A DNA stretch of 64,000 bases from Pseudobacteroides cellulosolvens ATCC 35603 = DSM 2933 (lineage in GTDB: Bacteria > Bacillota > Clostridia > Acetivibrionales > DSM-2933): positions 5,902,001 through 5,966,000 of the forward strand of contig NZ_LGTC01000001.1 in assembly GCF_001262605.1 (NCBI RefSeq). Direction: 5' to 3'. Under the pieces are notes generated by a model. It was not told where the DNA came from. It did no database searches and saw only the letters and a list, made by a program, of their open reading frames with translations. How positions within the stretch are numbered: position 1 is the stretch's first letter; each line of letters opens with the position of its first letter. This document shows positions 1 to 9,488 of the stretch, piece by piece. Made by a program: the position numbers and the translations under genes.

Positions 1-591
1 TATAGGTTCGCCTGCAACGCTGAATCTAAAGTGGCCTGGTTCTATTATTCCTGCATGAACAGGGCCAACTGGTATTTCAAAAACGCCAGTTCCTTCAACT
101 TCTATAAATTGTTGTTCATTATTCACAAACTGCGGCTTCGTTTTAAGGTCAAATTCCTTACGTAAGGGGTGAACATCCTTGGGCCAGTTTCCATGGAAAA
201 CGAGACTTTTAGGGCTTGGATGACCAATGGGTTTTAAACCGTACAAATCCTGAATTTCTCTCTCATAAAGGTGTGCTCCATGAATGCTGCTAGATATTGA
301 ATTGAACACAGGATTGCATTCGTCTATTAGCGTTTTAAGTATAATATGACAGCTGTTTTCTCTGAGTGCAAACACATAATAAATAACGAATTTTCCTTCC
401 ATAGCCCTTTCGTCATTTGCAAAGAGAGAAACCAGTATACCACCCAACTCATCCCTTACATGGGTGGAAATATCCAGGATTTTAGAGTTGTTTACAGTTA
501 TATATATTTCAGTTTGATTTTGTATGGTATGGGTTATGACATCTTCGGCAAATATCCTTTTAAGGTCATCAAAGTATTTCAAAAGCTTCAT
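1..591 (-). CDS. hyfG: Hydrogenase-4/formate hydrogenlyase large-subunit-like protein (HyfG/HycE), C-terminal part outside the window
   Basis: I translated this by hand because it runs off the left edge; about 197 codons are present. The start is an ATG at 591-589 with a GGGAGGAAA ribosome site inside the end of the upstream gene (stop TGA at 595-593, one base between). The N-terminal ~150 residues look like the complex-I 30-kDa (NuoC-like) domain, including HLYEREIQDLYG and HPLRKEF. The stretch VHAGIIEPGHFRF then opens the NuoD/[NiFe] large-subunit domain. The fused arrangement is characteristic of HycE/HyfG. The family's role is proton reduction or H2 oxidation coupled to ion pumping. The nickel-binding CxxC motifs are not all inside the window, so I cannot say whether this is a true hydrogenase or a nickel-free Ehr-type relative. 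Confidence 0.85.
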   Translation of the reverse strand, partial: MKLLKYFDDLKRIFAEDVITHTIQNQTEIYITVNNSKILDISTHVRDELGGILVSLFANDERAMEGKFVIYYVFALRENSCHIILKTLIDECNPVFNSISSSIHGAHLYEREIQDLYGLKPIGHPSPKSLVFHGNWPKDVHPLRKEFDLKTKPQFVNNEQQFIEVEGTGVFEIPVGPVHAGIIEPGHFRFSVAGEPI

Positions 592-592
592 A

Positions 593-2074
593 TCAGTTTC
601 CTCCCTTGATGATTAATACTGCAGAGTCCACAATGTTTTTTACGGGCTCCGGCATATAAACACCGGTAAAGGTGATTATGGCAAAGAGTAATATTATTGC
701 AGTAAGACCTGGTTTATTTATTTCACCGGGCTGCAAATCATTACTGTCGGTATTTCCAAAAAACATTTTTAGTGTTGTCACAGCCATACCGGCAAATATA
801 ACTGCTACAAGAACAAGAAACATGGAGGCTAAAATGTAGTGATATGCTGAAGCTGCTGAAAGGCCGATGCTCAATTCACTGAAGAATACACTAAAAGGAG
901 GCATTCCCGCTATAGCAAAAAGGCCAAGAAGGAAAACTGTGCCTGTTATAGGCATAATCTTAAGAAGGCCTTTGACCTTTTTAATTTCTTTGGTACCATA
1001 TTTCAGGTAGACGTTACCTGACAGTAGAAATAGCATTGATTTTGTGAATGCATGATTAATCATATGGAAAAGTGCTGCAAAGATTGAGAGCTTTGTGAAA
1101 AATCCCAAAGCAAATACTATTATTCCCATATGCTCTATGCTTGAATAGGCTAAAAGCCTTTTATAGTCCTTCTGATACAGTATAAAAACTGCAGCTGCAG
1201 CTATTGATAATAAACCCATTCCAATCATAAGCCTCTTTGTGTAAAGGTCGTCAGGGCCTAAGTTTTTGTTTACAATTGAGACAATCCTAATAATTCCATA
1301 AAGTGCACTGTTTAACAGAACTCCTGATAATAAGGCACTAATTGGTGCGGGTGCCTGGCTGTGTGCATCAGGAAGCCAGGTATGCATTGGAGCAAGTCCA
1401 ACCTTTGTTCCAAAACCTACTAGTATAAATATGAATGAAATTTTTAAGATACCGCTTTGAAGAGCTCCTGCATGCTCATTCAGAAAGGTCCAGTCTAAGG
1501 GTGCTTTTACACCTTGGAATACATTTCCTGAGGAAATATAAAGGAAAACTATTCCGAGGAGTGCAAATGCTATACCCACTGAACATATTATAATGTACTT
1601 CCATGCTGCTTCAATGGAGTGTTTGTTGTTATAAAAGCCGACAAGAAAAGCTGAGGCCAGGGTAGTTGCTTCTATGGCGATCCACATAAGTCCAAGGTTT
1701 TGCGTTGTTACAACAGTTATCATTGTAAATATAAATGCATACAATAGGCTGTAATATATTTTGATTTTCTTTGTGTCTATTGTTCTGTGGTCATATTCTA
1801 TGTCCAGATATTTTATTGAATAAATACATACAAGAAAACCTATGGAGAGAATAATGTCCAGCACTAAGAGGCTCAGGGAATCTATATAAAAGAGCCCGTT
1901 TAAAAAAGTTCCTTGAATTACACCGTTACTAAGGTAGGAACATGTTGTATATATCATTGATACAAAAAGCATTATTGCTCCCGTAATATTTATAATATGA
2001 GCTGTAGCACGCTTTTTTGCGGTCCAGAACAATAGTGAAAATAATAATGGTACAAGTAAAATTAAAGCTTCCAT
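593..2074 (-). CDS. hyfF: Hydrogenase-4 component F, proton-conducting membrane subunit
   Basis: A 493-residue, very hydrophobic protein of the NuoL/M/N-MrpA antiporter family, expected to form an ion channel in the membrane arm of the complex. Family motifs are visible: WIAIEATTLAS with the conserved glutamate, GFGTKVGLAPMHTWLPDAHS with channel Lys and His, and KRLLAYSSIEHMG. The length fits HyfF (about 480-530). The start ATG has GAGAGGAT nine bases upstream. It lies 21 bases after hyfE and one base before the large-subunit gene, so it is read in the same mRNA. It could also be called HycC- or NuoN-like; the choice of HyfF rests on length and gene order. Confidence 0.88.
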   Translation of the reverse strand: MEALILLVPLLFSLLFWTAKKRATAHIINITGAIMLFVSMIYTTCSYLSNGVIQGTFLNGLFYIDSLSLLVLDIILSIGFLVCIYSIKYLDIEYDHRTIDTKKIKIYYSLLYAFIFTMITVVTTQNLGLMWIAIEATTLASAFLVGFYNNKHSIEAAWKYIIICSVGIAFALLGIVFLYISSGNVFQGVKAPLDWTFLNEHAGALQSGILKISFIFILVGFGTKVGLAPMHTWLPDAHSQAPAPISALLSGVLLNSALYGIIRIVSIVNKNLGPDDLYTKRLMIGMGLLSIAAAAVFILYQKDYKRLLAYSSIEHMGIIVFALGFFTKLSIFAALFHMINHAFTKSMLFLLSGNVYLKYGTKEIKKVKGLLKIMPITGTVFLLGLFAIAGMPPFSVFFSELSIGLSAASAYHYILASMFLVLVAVIFAGMAVTTLKMFFGNTDSNDLQPGEINKPGLTAIILLFAIITFTGVYMPEPVKNIVDSAVLIIKGGN

Positions 2075-2095
2075 TGGCGTTATCCTCTCAATCCA

Positions 2096-2752
2096 TTAGC
2101 CCTTAAGATTTCTCATCTTGTTTATATCTATTGAGTCAAAGTTTTCATTTATTCTGAAAACCAGAATTCCCATTATTAAAACTGCTGTCAGAACATCAAA
2201 GAAAAGACCTAGTTCGACAATCATCGGCATACCGTTTGTTGTAAGTATTGCTGTAGTAAAAAGCCCGTTTTCCATTACCAAAAATCCAATTATTTGACCT
2301 ATTGCCTTTTTTCTGCTTATCATGAATAAAAGGCCGATAAGTATTACCGAAATCGAGTTGACAAGATAGGTTTTAATCTGCGGATCCTTAATATCATTAA
2401 TAGTTGAGACAGAGAAGTAAGTAAGTATAAACAGGCCGCAGCATATAAGTATCAGAGTAGGTATGTTGAGGAAGAAATCCTTTAGTACCCTGTACTCAAC
2501 TTTTTTAACAGTTCGCTTTAATAATCTTGGTATGAGTACTACCTTAACTGCGAAGGTAATTACACATACTATCATAATATCTATTTCTCCATCTTCAAGG
2601 AAGCTGTGTATTCCCATTACCCCGGCAAGCAATGCAAGCAGTAGAGATTGTAACCGGAAGGTATTTATGTAGGAGTTTATTCTTTTATTTGCCACCAGTA
2701 TAAAGGATGACAGGAGTATTAATATTGAAACCAGGTTTAAATAATTATCCAT
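2096..2752 (-). CDS. hyfE: Hydrogenase-4 component E, membrane subunit
   Basis: A 218-residue protein with about six or seven membrane segments. Its position between the NuoH-like and NuoN-like subunits and its length match HyfE, whose C-terminal part is related to NuoK. The stretch VMENGLFTTAIL near residue 160 is typical of that NuoK-like part. The ATG (2752-2750) overlaps the last eight bases of the upstream gene and uses a GGAGGT site lying inside that gene, which indicates translational coupling. The family has no catalytic role and helps form the proton pathway. Confidence 0.82.
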   Translation of the reverse strand: MDNYLNLVSILILLSSFILVANKRINSYINTFRLQSLLLALLAGVMGIHSFLEDGEIDIMIVCVITFAVKVVLIPRLLKRTVKKVEYRVLKDFFLNIPTLILICCGLFILTYFSVSTINDIKDPQIKTYLVNSISVILIGLLFMISRKKAIGQIIGFLVMENGLFTTAILTTNGMPMIVELGLFFDVLTAVLIMGILVFRINENFDSIDINKMRNLKG

Positions 2753-3704
2753 GACTACCTCCTACAATAAAGTATTGAAGAAATCCTAAAAAGGATAGTA
2801 TAAACGAAATTGCCGCCAGATTCGGGACACTGAAAAGCTTCAGCTTGACGGTGTTGACTTCTGCAATTGCTATAAGTATCGAAGCTATTACAACCTTGGT
2901 TATATACAGTAAAATGGAAATTCCAATGGTAAATAATGCATTATCCAATGTTACAAGGCTATCCAAAGGTATGAACAGATTCACAAGCAATGTTATTAAA
3001 ACCAGTTGCTTAACTGCTGCACCAAGCTCCATAAGGGCCAGGTGCCTGCCTGAATACTCCAGGAGCATTGCTTCATGGACCATTGTAAGCTCAAGATGTG
3101 TTGCAGGATCATCAACAGGTATCCGGCAGGTTTCTGCAATTATAACAATTATCATAGCTAAGAAGCATAGTATATAAACAGGCTGTAAAATATTCATTCC
3201 AATGAAGGATAAGGTCTCCATCATACTGTGTATCGATGTTGATTTTGAAATCAAACCAACTGTAAATACTGAGACAAGAAGTGTTGGCTCAATCATGGAT
3301 GAGATAGCCATTTCTCTGCTGCTTCCCATTCCTCCAAAGGTGCTGCCTGTATCTAGTCCTGCGAGTGTCATAAAAAATCTTCCCATTGCGAGGATATATA
3401 TAATGAAAATTACATCTCCGCCAAAGCCTATTGGAGTTAGCTTCAGACTTACAGGTATCAAGAGGCCTGCCAAAAGTGCAGTGGTAATGTTGATATATGG
3501 GGTTACCTTGAAAATCCATGAAGCAGTATCCGATATAACGGTGTCCTTCTTTAAAAGCTTGTAGATATCAAGGTAAAGCTGTAGTACTGGAGGACCCTTC
3601 CTTTTTTGGCTAAGAGCCTTTACCTTTTTTATAATCCCGCTTATGAGGGGAGCAATCAGCAATATAACAAGCAATTGCACAATAATATAAATAATATTAT
3701 TCAT
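2745..3704 (-). CDS. hyfC: Hydrogenase-4 component C / formate hydrogenlyase subunit 4 (NuoH-like)
   Basis: A 319-residue membrane protein of the complex-I ND1/NuoH family, which anchors the hydrophilic hydrogenase module to the membrane arm. Diagnostic stretches are QKRKGPPVLQLYLDIYKLLKK near residue 35, SSREMAISSMIEPTLL near 130, and MVHEAMLLEYSGRHLALME near 210. The start has AAAGGAG upstream. The stop overlaps hyfE. Length and motifs are normal for HyfC/HycD. Confidence 0.88.
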   Translation of the reverse strand: MNNIIYIIVQLLVILLIAPLISGIIKKVKALSQKRKGPPVLQLYLDIYKLLKKDTVISDTASWIFKVTPYINITTALLAGLLIPVSLKLTPIGFGGDVIFIIYILAMGRFFMTLAGLDTGSTFGGMGSSREMAISSMIEPTLLVSVFTVGLISKSTSIHSMMETLSFIGMNILQPVYILCFLAMIIVIIAETCRIPVDDPATHLELTMVHEAMLLEYSGRHLALMELGAAVKQLVLITLLVNLFIPLDSLVTLDNALFTIGISILLYITKVVIASILIAIAEVNTVKLKLFSVPNLAAISFILSFLGFLQYFIVGGSHG

Positions 3705-3768
3705 CTTAAGGTTTCTCCTTTAAGTGATTATCAACTTAAATTTAATTTAGTATTTTTTCATTCATGCC

Positions 3769-5820
3769 TTAGCTGTTGCTAAATCGATAATATATCAGCA
3801 GGCCTACAATTGTTATAAATATATATATCAGATAAGCATGTACGCTTCCTGTCTGTACTGCGTGCCTGATTTTTCCTGAAGTAGAAGTAAACAAACTTGT
3901 TAAAGGTATATAGAGATACTTCTCAAATACTGATTGGGTACGTACTACATACCTCATTACCTTAGGGTAATATGGAGATATGCCGTCTTCAGTTTGAAGC
4001 TCTCGAGAAGGTCTGTATATTATCCTGAACACAATTCTAAGGGGCTTTGAAAAGCCTGTGGCGGTATATTGCATTCTGGGATTAAGTTCCCTAAAGCCAC
4101 AGTCCCATGTACCATATTTCCGTTCTTTGGTAGCTCTGCTTATGAATTTAACTACAAGGAAAACTACAGCTGCCAATATAATTCCTGCTGCAAGAATAAA
4201 CATAGGTGATATTTTATTTGCTTCAAGGCCTTTTGGGTAATATACAAAGGATGAAAATCCTTTGAGCTGAGGTACTATGGAAGCTTTAACTATAGAGTTG
4301 GAAACCTTGTCCAGCAATACAAGAACAATTTGTGGAAATAATCCAAATAAAACGCACATAAAGGTTAGCAATCCAGTTCCTAGAAGCATTGTAAAAGGTG
4401 CTTCAATTGAGTTCTGAGATTCTGTACTCCTAGGAAGTCCCAAAAATGAGATTCCGAAAGCTTTTACAAAGCAAGCAGCAGCAAGAGCACCAGCCATTGC
4501 CAGCACTGCGGTAGCTAATATGGCAATCAGCTTTATACCATGACCGCTTATTCCAATACTGTGGAAAAGAGCTTGCAGAGTAAACCATTCACTGATAAAC
4601 CCATTAAAAAAGGGCATTGAAGAGATTGAAAGGCAGGCGATTAAGAAGAACAAGCCTGTGTAAGGCATTTTCTTAAGGAGTCCGCCGAGTTTTTCCATAT
4701 TTTTTGTATGGGTCCTATAATATATGGAACCTGAACCTAAAAATAATGCACCTTTAAAGAGAGAGTGGTTAAAAAGATGTATCAAAGCAGCTACTAGTGC
4801 TAGAGAACTCAGAATGGCGTTTCCCTTGGCATGTCCATATATTGAAAGCCCCAGACCAATTAATATAATACCTGTATTTTCAATACTGCTGTAAGCAAGA
4901 AGTCTTTTTATATCTATTTCCATAAGTGCATAAGCAACACCTAAAACAGCAGAGATGCTGCCAACAATTAAAAGTGTTATGCCCCACCACTCAAAGCCTC
5001 CGCCAAGGACGACAAATACAAACTGTATCAGACCGAAAATGGAGGTTTTAATCATTATCCCAGACATGAGAGCCGATATGTTGCTTGGGGCCGCCGGATG
5101 TGCATAAGGAAGCCATATGTGAAGAGGTATGATACCTGCCTTTGTTCCAAATCCAATAAGCAGGCAAATAAATATCATATTTTTAGAAAATGAAGGTATT
5201 ACTGTTGCAGCATTTGTAATATCAAATGAGCCAGTATATGAATATATTGTTAAAAAGGCTATTGTTAAAAAGGCTGTTGCTATATGGGTCATGATAAGGT
5301 AAAGGGTACCTGACTTTTGGGTTTCGGGATGTTCAGATTCAAATATAACCAAAAAGTATGAGGTTAGAGACATTATTTCCCATGCAAGCAGAAATAATAA
5401 CATATTTCCTGAGCTGAAGACTGAAACCAGTGAAACAATGAATATGCCGAACAGTAAGTTGAATGAGCTTGTATTTCTTTTTCCGTAATACTGTGAAAGG
5501 TAACTTATGGAATATACTGAAACACAGAGAGTCAATATGGATAAAGTAAGTATGAAATATGCAGAAAGCCTACTCATTTCAAGCTTAAAGCTCAAAAACG
5601 GTATATTGGAATTAATATGTATTAGCTGTAAGCGGGCATTATTCGAAAGCAGATAGAATATGGAGGTTAAAATTCCTGTTATGGAGGCTATACAATAAAT
5701 TACATTTGACAGCACATTGCCAGGTTTGGAATTTTTCAAGAATATGAGAGAAGATATTGATCCAATAATATAAAAGCCTAACATTAGTGAAAAAAGTAAA
5801 TTTATGTCAATTAAATTCAC
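3769..5820 (-). CDS. hyfB: Hydrogenase-4 component B, large proton-pumping membrane subunit
   Basis: A 683-residue protein, first visible gene of the complex. It belongs to the NuoL/MrpA family: WEIMSLTSYFLV near residue 150, GFGTKAGIIPLHIWLPYAHP near 225, and KRLLAYSSIENTG near 310 carry the usual Glu, Lys and His channel residues. The long C-terminal extension with KYGTWDCGF and a final membrane helix is the form seen in HyfB/HycC rather than NuoM. It starts with GTG, preceded by GGGGAGGT. A separate HyfA-type ferredoxin gene is not seen upstream. A sigma-A-like promoter lies 68 bases upstream. Confidence 0.87.
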   Translation of the reverse strand: MNLIDINLLFSLMLGFYIIGSISSLIFLKNSKPGNVLSNVIYCIASITGILTSIFYLLSNNARLQLIHINSNIPFLSFKLEMSRLSAYFILTLSILTLCVSVYSISYLSQYYGKRNTSSFNLLFGIFIVSLVSVFSSGNMLLFLLAWEIMSLTSYFLVIFESEHPETQKSGTLYLIMTHIATAFLTIAFLTIYSYTGSFDITNAATVIPSFSKNMIFICLLIGFGTKAGIIPLHIWLPYAHPAAPSNISALMSGIMIKTSIFGLIQFVFVVLGGGFEWWGITLLIVGSISAVLGVAYALMEIDIKRLLAYSSIENTGIILIGLGLSIYGHAKGNAILSSLALVAALIHLFNHSLFKGALFLGSGSIYYRTHTKNMEKLGGLLKKMPYTGLFFLIACLSISSMPFFNGFISEWFTLQALFHSIGISGHGIKLIAILATAVLAMAGALAAACFVKAFGISFLGLPRSTESQNSIEAPFTMLLGTGLLTFMCVLFGLFPQIVLVLLDKVSNSIVKASIVPQLKGFSSFVYYPKGLEANKISPMFILAAGIILAAVVFLVVKFISRATKERKYGTWDCGFRELNPRMQYTATGFSKPLRIVFRIIYRPSRELQTEDGISPYYPKVMRYVVRTQSVFEKYLYIPLTSLFTSTSGKIRHAVQTGSVHAYLIYIFITIVGLLIYYRFSNS

Positions 5821-5887
5821 AATTAATTACCTCCCCGATCAAGAAATTGACAAAAAAGTTTGCTCAAGGTTTTATCAAACAAACTAT

Positions 5888-5915
5888 ATTATACTCTTCT
5901 GTCTTGAAAATTCAA
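5888..5915 (-). promoter_or_regulatory. Promoter of the hyf operon
   Basis: On the minus strand TTGAAT (5915-5910) is followed by 16 bases and a perfect TATAAT (5893-5888). It lies between the AraC gene and hyfB, so the hydrogenase genes can be transcribed without the regulator gene. Confidence 0.6.
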
Positions 5916-5964
5916 TAGCAAATTAAGATAGGGAGGGTATAAATAATTATAAAATTGTAAATAA

Positions 5965-6762
5965 TTATTGGTTTAGCTTTCTATAGCTGTTTAATGACAT
6001 ACCAGTGCACTTTTTAAAGCACTTGCCAAAATAATTTGGATCGTGGATACCAACCTTCTCACCTATTTCATATCCTTTAAGATCAGTTTCCTTGAACAGC
6101 TTTAGTGCTATGTTGATCCTTGTTCTGGTGATATACTCAACAAAAGTATAACCTGTTACCTGGCGGAAGATTCTGCTTAAATAGCTGGGATTCATATAGA
6201 ATTTACCTGCAACTTTGGTAAGGGAGATACTTGGATCTGTTGCGTTTAAATTGATATATTGGACTATATCGCAGATTGTTTTGTTTCTCTTTTTACTGTG
6301 GGAATCTTTTATAAACTTAGCTGCACAGAGAGTTAACTTCTTAAGAAATTCTTTCATTTCTATAAGGTTGTTAAATTTAACGGAGTTGTTATAAGGAAGA
6401 ATCTTAGTGTCGGAAATGTCAATAAAACTAAAGCCAAACTCGGTAACCGTATCTATAATTGTTGTTGTTATGTTTATATAAAGAACTTTAGCTTTTTCAA
6501 AATTTAAATTATTGCAGGTATAAAGATCATCAAATAGATTATCAATTATTTCGGTTGAGTTTTTTTCCACTCCATTTTTTATACAGAGCCCGATTTCCTT
6601 TATCTTGTCATTAGTGTTATGGTTGTTTAATTTGCTGGCCAATGATTCAGGCAGTTTAATTTCCACAACATGCCCATTAGCTGAAGTTTTATTAGGATAG
6701 TTCAAATTTATTCCACTATTGGAATATGAGGTACCTATTAAATGATCTGACATTTTAAACAC
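5965..6762 (-). CDS. AraC-family transcriptional regulator
   Basis: A 265-residue protein. The last 100 residues form the double helix-turn-helix of AraC/XylS proteins: SLTKVAGKFYMNPSYLSRIF is the first helix-turn-helix, and EIGEKVGIHDPNYFGKCFKK followed by GMSLNSYR the second. The N-terminal 160 residues match no family I can name and are probably the sensory part. It is codirectional with and directly upstream of the hyf operon. That makes it a candidate regulator of hydrogenase expression, but the link is positional only. Confidence 0.8.
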   Translation of the reverse strand: MFKMSDHLIGTSYSNSGINLNYPNKTSANGHVVEIKLPESLASKLNNHNTNDKIKEIGLCIKNGVEKNSTEIIDNLFDDLYTCNNLNFEKAKVLYINITTTIIDTVTEFGFSFIDISDTKILPYNNSVKFNNLIEMKEFLKKLTLCAAKFIKDSHSKKRNKTICDIVQYINLNATDPSISLTKVAGKFYMNPSYLSRIFRQVTGYTFVEYITRTRINIALKLFKETDLKGYEIGEKVGIHDPNYFGKCFKKCTGMSLNSYRKLNQ

Positions 6763-6878
6763 GCCCCTTGTTATTGCTCTTTTTATCTATGAAAATTTTC
6801 CCCTACATAAATAATATTCGTTGTATTTTATAATTTGGGTGTAGATTTTATCAAATATTATTAAAAAAAAGCAAAATA

Positions 6879-6927
6879 AAAACCAGTTTATCATGATGGA
6901 TTAGATTAAAAGTGATAAACTGGTTTT
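6879..6927 (-). terminator. Intrinsic terminator after the anchored low-complexity protein gene
   Basis: A perfect 15-bp stem, AAAACCAGTTTATCA (6879-6893) with its complement at 6913-6927. Read leftward it is followed by a T-rich tract. It separates the gene at 6982-7950 from the AraC gene. Confidence 0.75.
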
Positions 6928-6981
6928 ATAGTTCGGCATCTATATAAGTGATTTAATAAATGTTTTTATAAATAATTGATA

Positions 6982-7950
6982 CTAATGTGCAAGCTTATTT
7001 CTTATATCCGCCTCAGGATCAGGAACATTTGGAACCTGAATTCCTGGAAGATTATTTGATGGGTTGTTTAATCCCGGTAAGCTGTTACTGTTATTCTGAT
7101 TTGGATTTGTTATTGAATTTCGATTCTTTTCATTTTGATTTTGTATGCTTTCCAGCATTTTCTGTGTTATGCTGTCAGCTGTAATCAAGCTGTTCTGATC
7201 TATAGATATGAGCTTTTCGTTCTTTTTCTTTTCGTAAGAAGCCTTATCTTTGGAAAGCTCACTTATATCCAGATCCAGCTGCAGTGTAAGCAAATACTCG
7301 TCAAATACCTTCTCTTTACTTCCAAGAGTGCTTTTTATCTTAACCATATGGTAGATTGCCTTATCCATATCGATTTTAGCACTTAAATCCTGATATTTTG
7401 AACTGTCATCGTTTGAAGAGTCCTGAGATATACCGGGTTGAGGAAGTATACTGCCTGAGCTGCTAAAGGAGACTATCTGATTTAAATTGGAAACTACCCC
7501 TTGAACATACTGTTTGCTGCTGTCTATTTCTTCTATTTTAAAGCCTTCAGTTGGAAGTTTATCAACTTTTTGCTTCCAATTAATTTTATCCTGGTTGTCT
7601 TGCTGGGCATTATTTTGATTGCTTTGTTGATTGTCTAGCTTACTGTTATCTTTGTTGCTTGGTTCAGCACTAATCTGAGCAGTATTTACAATTTGCGAAG
7701 TTGCTTGTTGTGGAACAGGAGTGCTGTTTGGAACAGAGCTTTTATTAGCAGGGCTGCTGTTTACTTCAATTGAATTGCTTGGAGAAGAGTCAATAGTCTG
7801 ATTGTTAACACCTGCAGAATTTTTGTCACTTATAAAATAAAGTATTAATGAACCTGTAAATATTGCAATGAATATCCCTGAAAAAATTATAACAGGTTTT
7901 ATGCCTTTGAAACTTTTCATTTTACTAGATTTTTTCTTAGATTTTTTCAT
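6982..7950 (-). CDS. Membrane-anchored protein of unknown function with Ser/Asn/Gln-rich regions
   Basis: A 322-residue protein I do not recognise. It starts with a very basic stretch (MKKSKKKSSKMK), then one membrane helix (about residues 19-42). A Ser/Asn/Gln/Pro-rich spacer (45-120) follows, then a mixed region of about 150 residues that may fold, and another Asn-rich tail. The topology is inside-to-outside with a large extracellular part. The ATG has GGAGGG eight bases upstream. It stands alone between a terminator and the REC-kinase gene. The composition suggests a cell-wall-spanning or spore-related protein, but no motif supports a specific role. Confidence 0.6.
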   Translation of the reverse strand: MKKSKKKSSKMKSFKGIKPVIIFSGIFIAIFTGSLILYFISDKNSAGVNNQTIDSSPSNSIEVNSSPANKSSVPNSTPVPQQATSQIVNTAQISAEPSNKDNSKLDNQQSNQNNAQQDNQDKINWKQKVDKLPTEGFKIEEIDSSKQYVQGVVSNLNQIVSFSSSGSILPQPGISQDSSNDDSSKYQDLSAKIDMDKAIYHMVKIKSTLGSKEKVFDEYLLTLQLDLDISELSKDKASYEKKKNEKLISIDQNSLITADSITQKMLESIQNQNEKNRNSITNPNQNNSNSLPGLNNPSNNLPGIQVPNVPDPEADIRNKLAH

Positions 7951-8077
7951 ATGTATCCCTCCAACGAATATTATATTAGGTAATTTATAGAATTGTAAAG
8001 ATAAATAGATAGATATGGAAGAATTAATGATTTAAGAAAATAGAAAAAGAAAACTGATTCATTATATATCTATTATT

Positions 8078-9169
8078 TTAATGATTTTTGGGAAGGCTGA
8101 AGTAAAATGTTGCACCTTTGTCTATCTCGCCTTTCATCCAGGATTTTCCGTTATGCCGTTTTAGAATACGTTGGCAAATAGCAAGACCTACCCCTGATCC
8201 TTCAAATTCTTCTTTGGAATGAAGCCTCTGAAATACTCCAAAAAGTCTTGATGAGTATTTCATATCAAAGCCTGCACCGTTATCTGAAACAGAAAAAATA
8301 TATTCATTATTAACTTCCATTGATCCTACATCTATGATTGCTGTTTCTTTGTGCCTAGTATATTTAAATGCATTGGAAAGTATGTTTAATATTAATAGCC
8401 TTATCATAACACTATCCCCAATTATAAATGGCAGAGGCTCTAGATTAAGTATTATTTTTCTATGGGATTCCAGGCTTTTTAAGTCATTGTATACATCAAG
8501 GATAATATCACTAAGGTTTAGTGATTGATAATGAACTTTCATTTCACACATTTTAGAAAACTCAAGTAAACGGTCAACGGTATTTATAATTTCTATGGAT
8601 TTTTCCTGTATATTTGAAATAAGTTCCTTTCCATTCTCATCTATTTGATTTATGTGGTCTTCAGCTAAAATTTCAACTAACTTGTTTAAGGACAGTAAAG
8701 GTGCCTTGAGGTCATGTGATACTGTGTAGCAGAAGCTGTCAAGTTCTTGGTTGGCCTCTTTTAAGGATTCGGTATGTTTTTTAAGAATAAGGTGTGTATT
8801 AACACGGGCAAGAAGTTCACTTGCATTGTATGGCTTGACTACATAGTCCTGGCCGCCAAAATCAAAGCCTTTTCTTATACTTTCTTCATCATTATAAGAA
8901 GTAAGGAATATAATGGGGATATTCCTTAGATCAGGAGTATTTTTTATAAGTTTACAAAGTTCAAATCCATCCATTTGGGGCATATATATGTCTAAAAGGA
9001 TTAAGTCTGGTTTTTGTTTATAAATGAGATTTAAAGCCTCATCACCACTAGTTGCAACCCTAATTCTAAAGTTACTGTTCTTTAGGACGAGGACGGCTGC
9101 CTCTATATGTTCAGCTGTGTCATCAACAAGCAATATATCTGAAGGCTTGGATGAGTGTGAATTTTCCAT
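8078..9169 (-). CDS. Response-regulator/histidine-kinase fusion without membrane segment
   Basis: A 363-residue cytoplasmic protein. Residues 8-125 are a receiver domain: acidic pair VDD at 15-17, phospho-acceptor Asp60 in LILLDIYMP, and conserved Lys112 in VVKPY. A short coiled coil leads to a HisKA domain with SHDLKAPL (His152) and a HATPase domain with N-box NILSNAFKYT, DNGAGFD and GSGVGLAI. REC-first kinases of this type usually take phosphate from another kinase. No sensor domain or membrane helix is present. It is monocistronic and divergent from the hybrid kinase gene at 9489. Confidence 0.85.
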   Translation of the reverse strand: MENSHSSKPSDILLVDDTAEHIEAAVLVLKNSNFRIRVATSGDEALNLIYKQKPDLILLDIYMPQMDGFELCKLIKNTPDLRNIPIIFLTSYNDEESIRKGFDFGGQDYVVKPYNASELLARVNTHLILKKHTESLKEANQELDSFCYTVSHDLKAPLLSLNKLVEILAEDHINQIDENGKELISNIQEKSIEIINTVDRLLEFSKMCEMKVHYQSLNLSDIILDVYNDLKSLESHRKIILNLEPLPFIIGDSVMIRLLILNILSNAFKYTRHKETAIIDVGSMEVNNEYIFSVSDNGAGFDMKYSSRLFGVFQRLHSKEEFEGSGVGLAICQRILKRHNGKSWMKGEIDKGATFYFSLPKNH

Positions 9170-9381
9170 ATATGTGTTTTCCTTCCGTGTATTGGGATAT
9201 ATACTTTAACTTGTGTTCTTTGATTTCAATATATAACAAACTTAAATAATTTTAAAATATAGTACTTAAAAAATCAATAGCTGTTTCAACTGGTGCCAAT
9301 CAAGAGATGTAAGTATGAATCTATATTTTAGAGGATAAAAATAGTAATTGTACAAATTGTAAAATTGATTTAAAATAAAAG

Positions 9382-9426
9382 AAAGGCACAGGTGCCAAGT
9401 GAGATACTTGACTCTTGTGCTTTTTT
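9382..9426 (+). terminator. Hairpin plus T-run upstream of the hybrid kinase (possible attenuator)
   Basis: AAAGGCACA (9382-9390) pairs with TGTGCTTTT (9416-9424), one G-T pair included. An inner stem CAAGT/ACTTG (9396-9410) sits inside it, and a run of six T follows. It looks like an intrinsic terminator in the 5' leader of the kinase gene. It also argues against the upstream GTG at 9399 as the start codon, since that would lie inside the hairpin. Confidence 0.45.
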
Positions 9427-9488
9427 ATTTGGGAAATTATAACATGTGCTATTCCATAATTTTTATAAATGTTGAAGATGGTGGTTAT

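Noticed and set aside
346..609. 87-codon plus-strand frame at the left edge
   Set aside because: Antisense to the hydrogenase large-subunit gene, which gives a clear family match on the minus strand.
9399..9488. 30-residue N-terminal extension of the hybrid kinase
   Set aside because: The GTG start lies in a terminator-like hairpin, and the extension adds nothing to the membrane topology.
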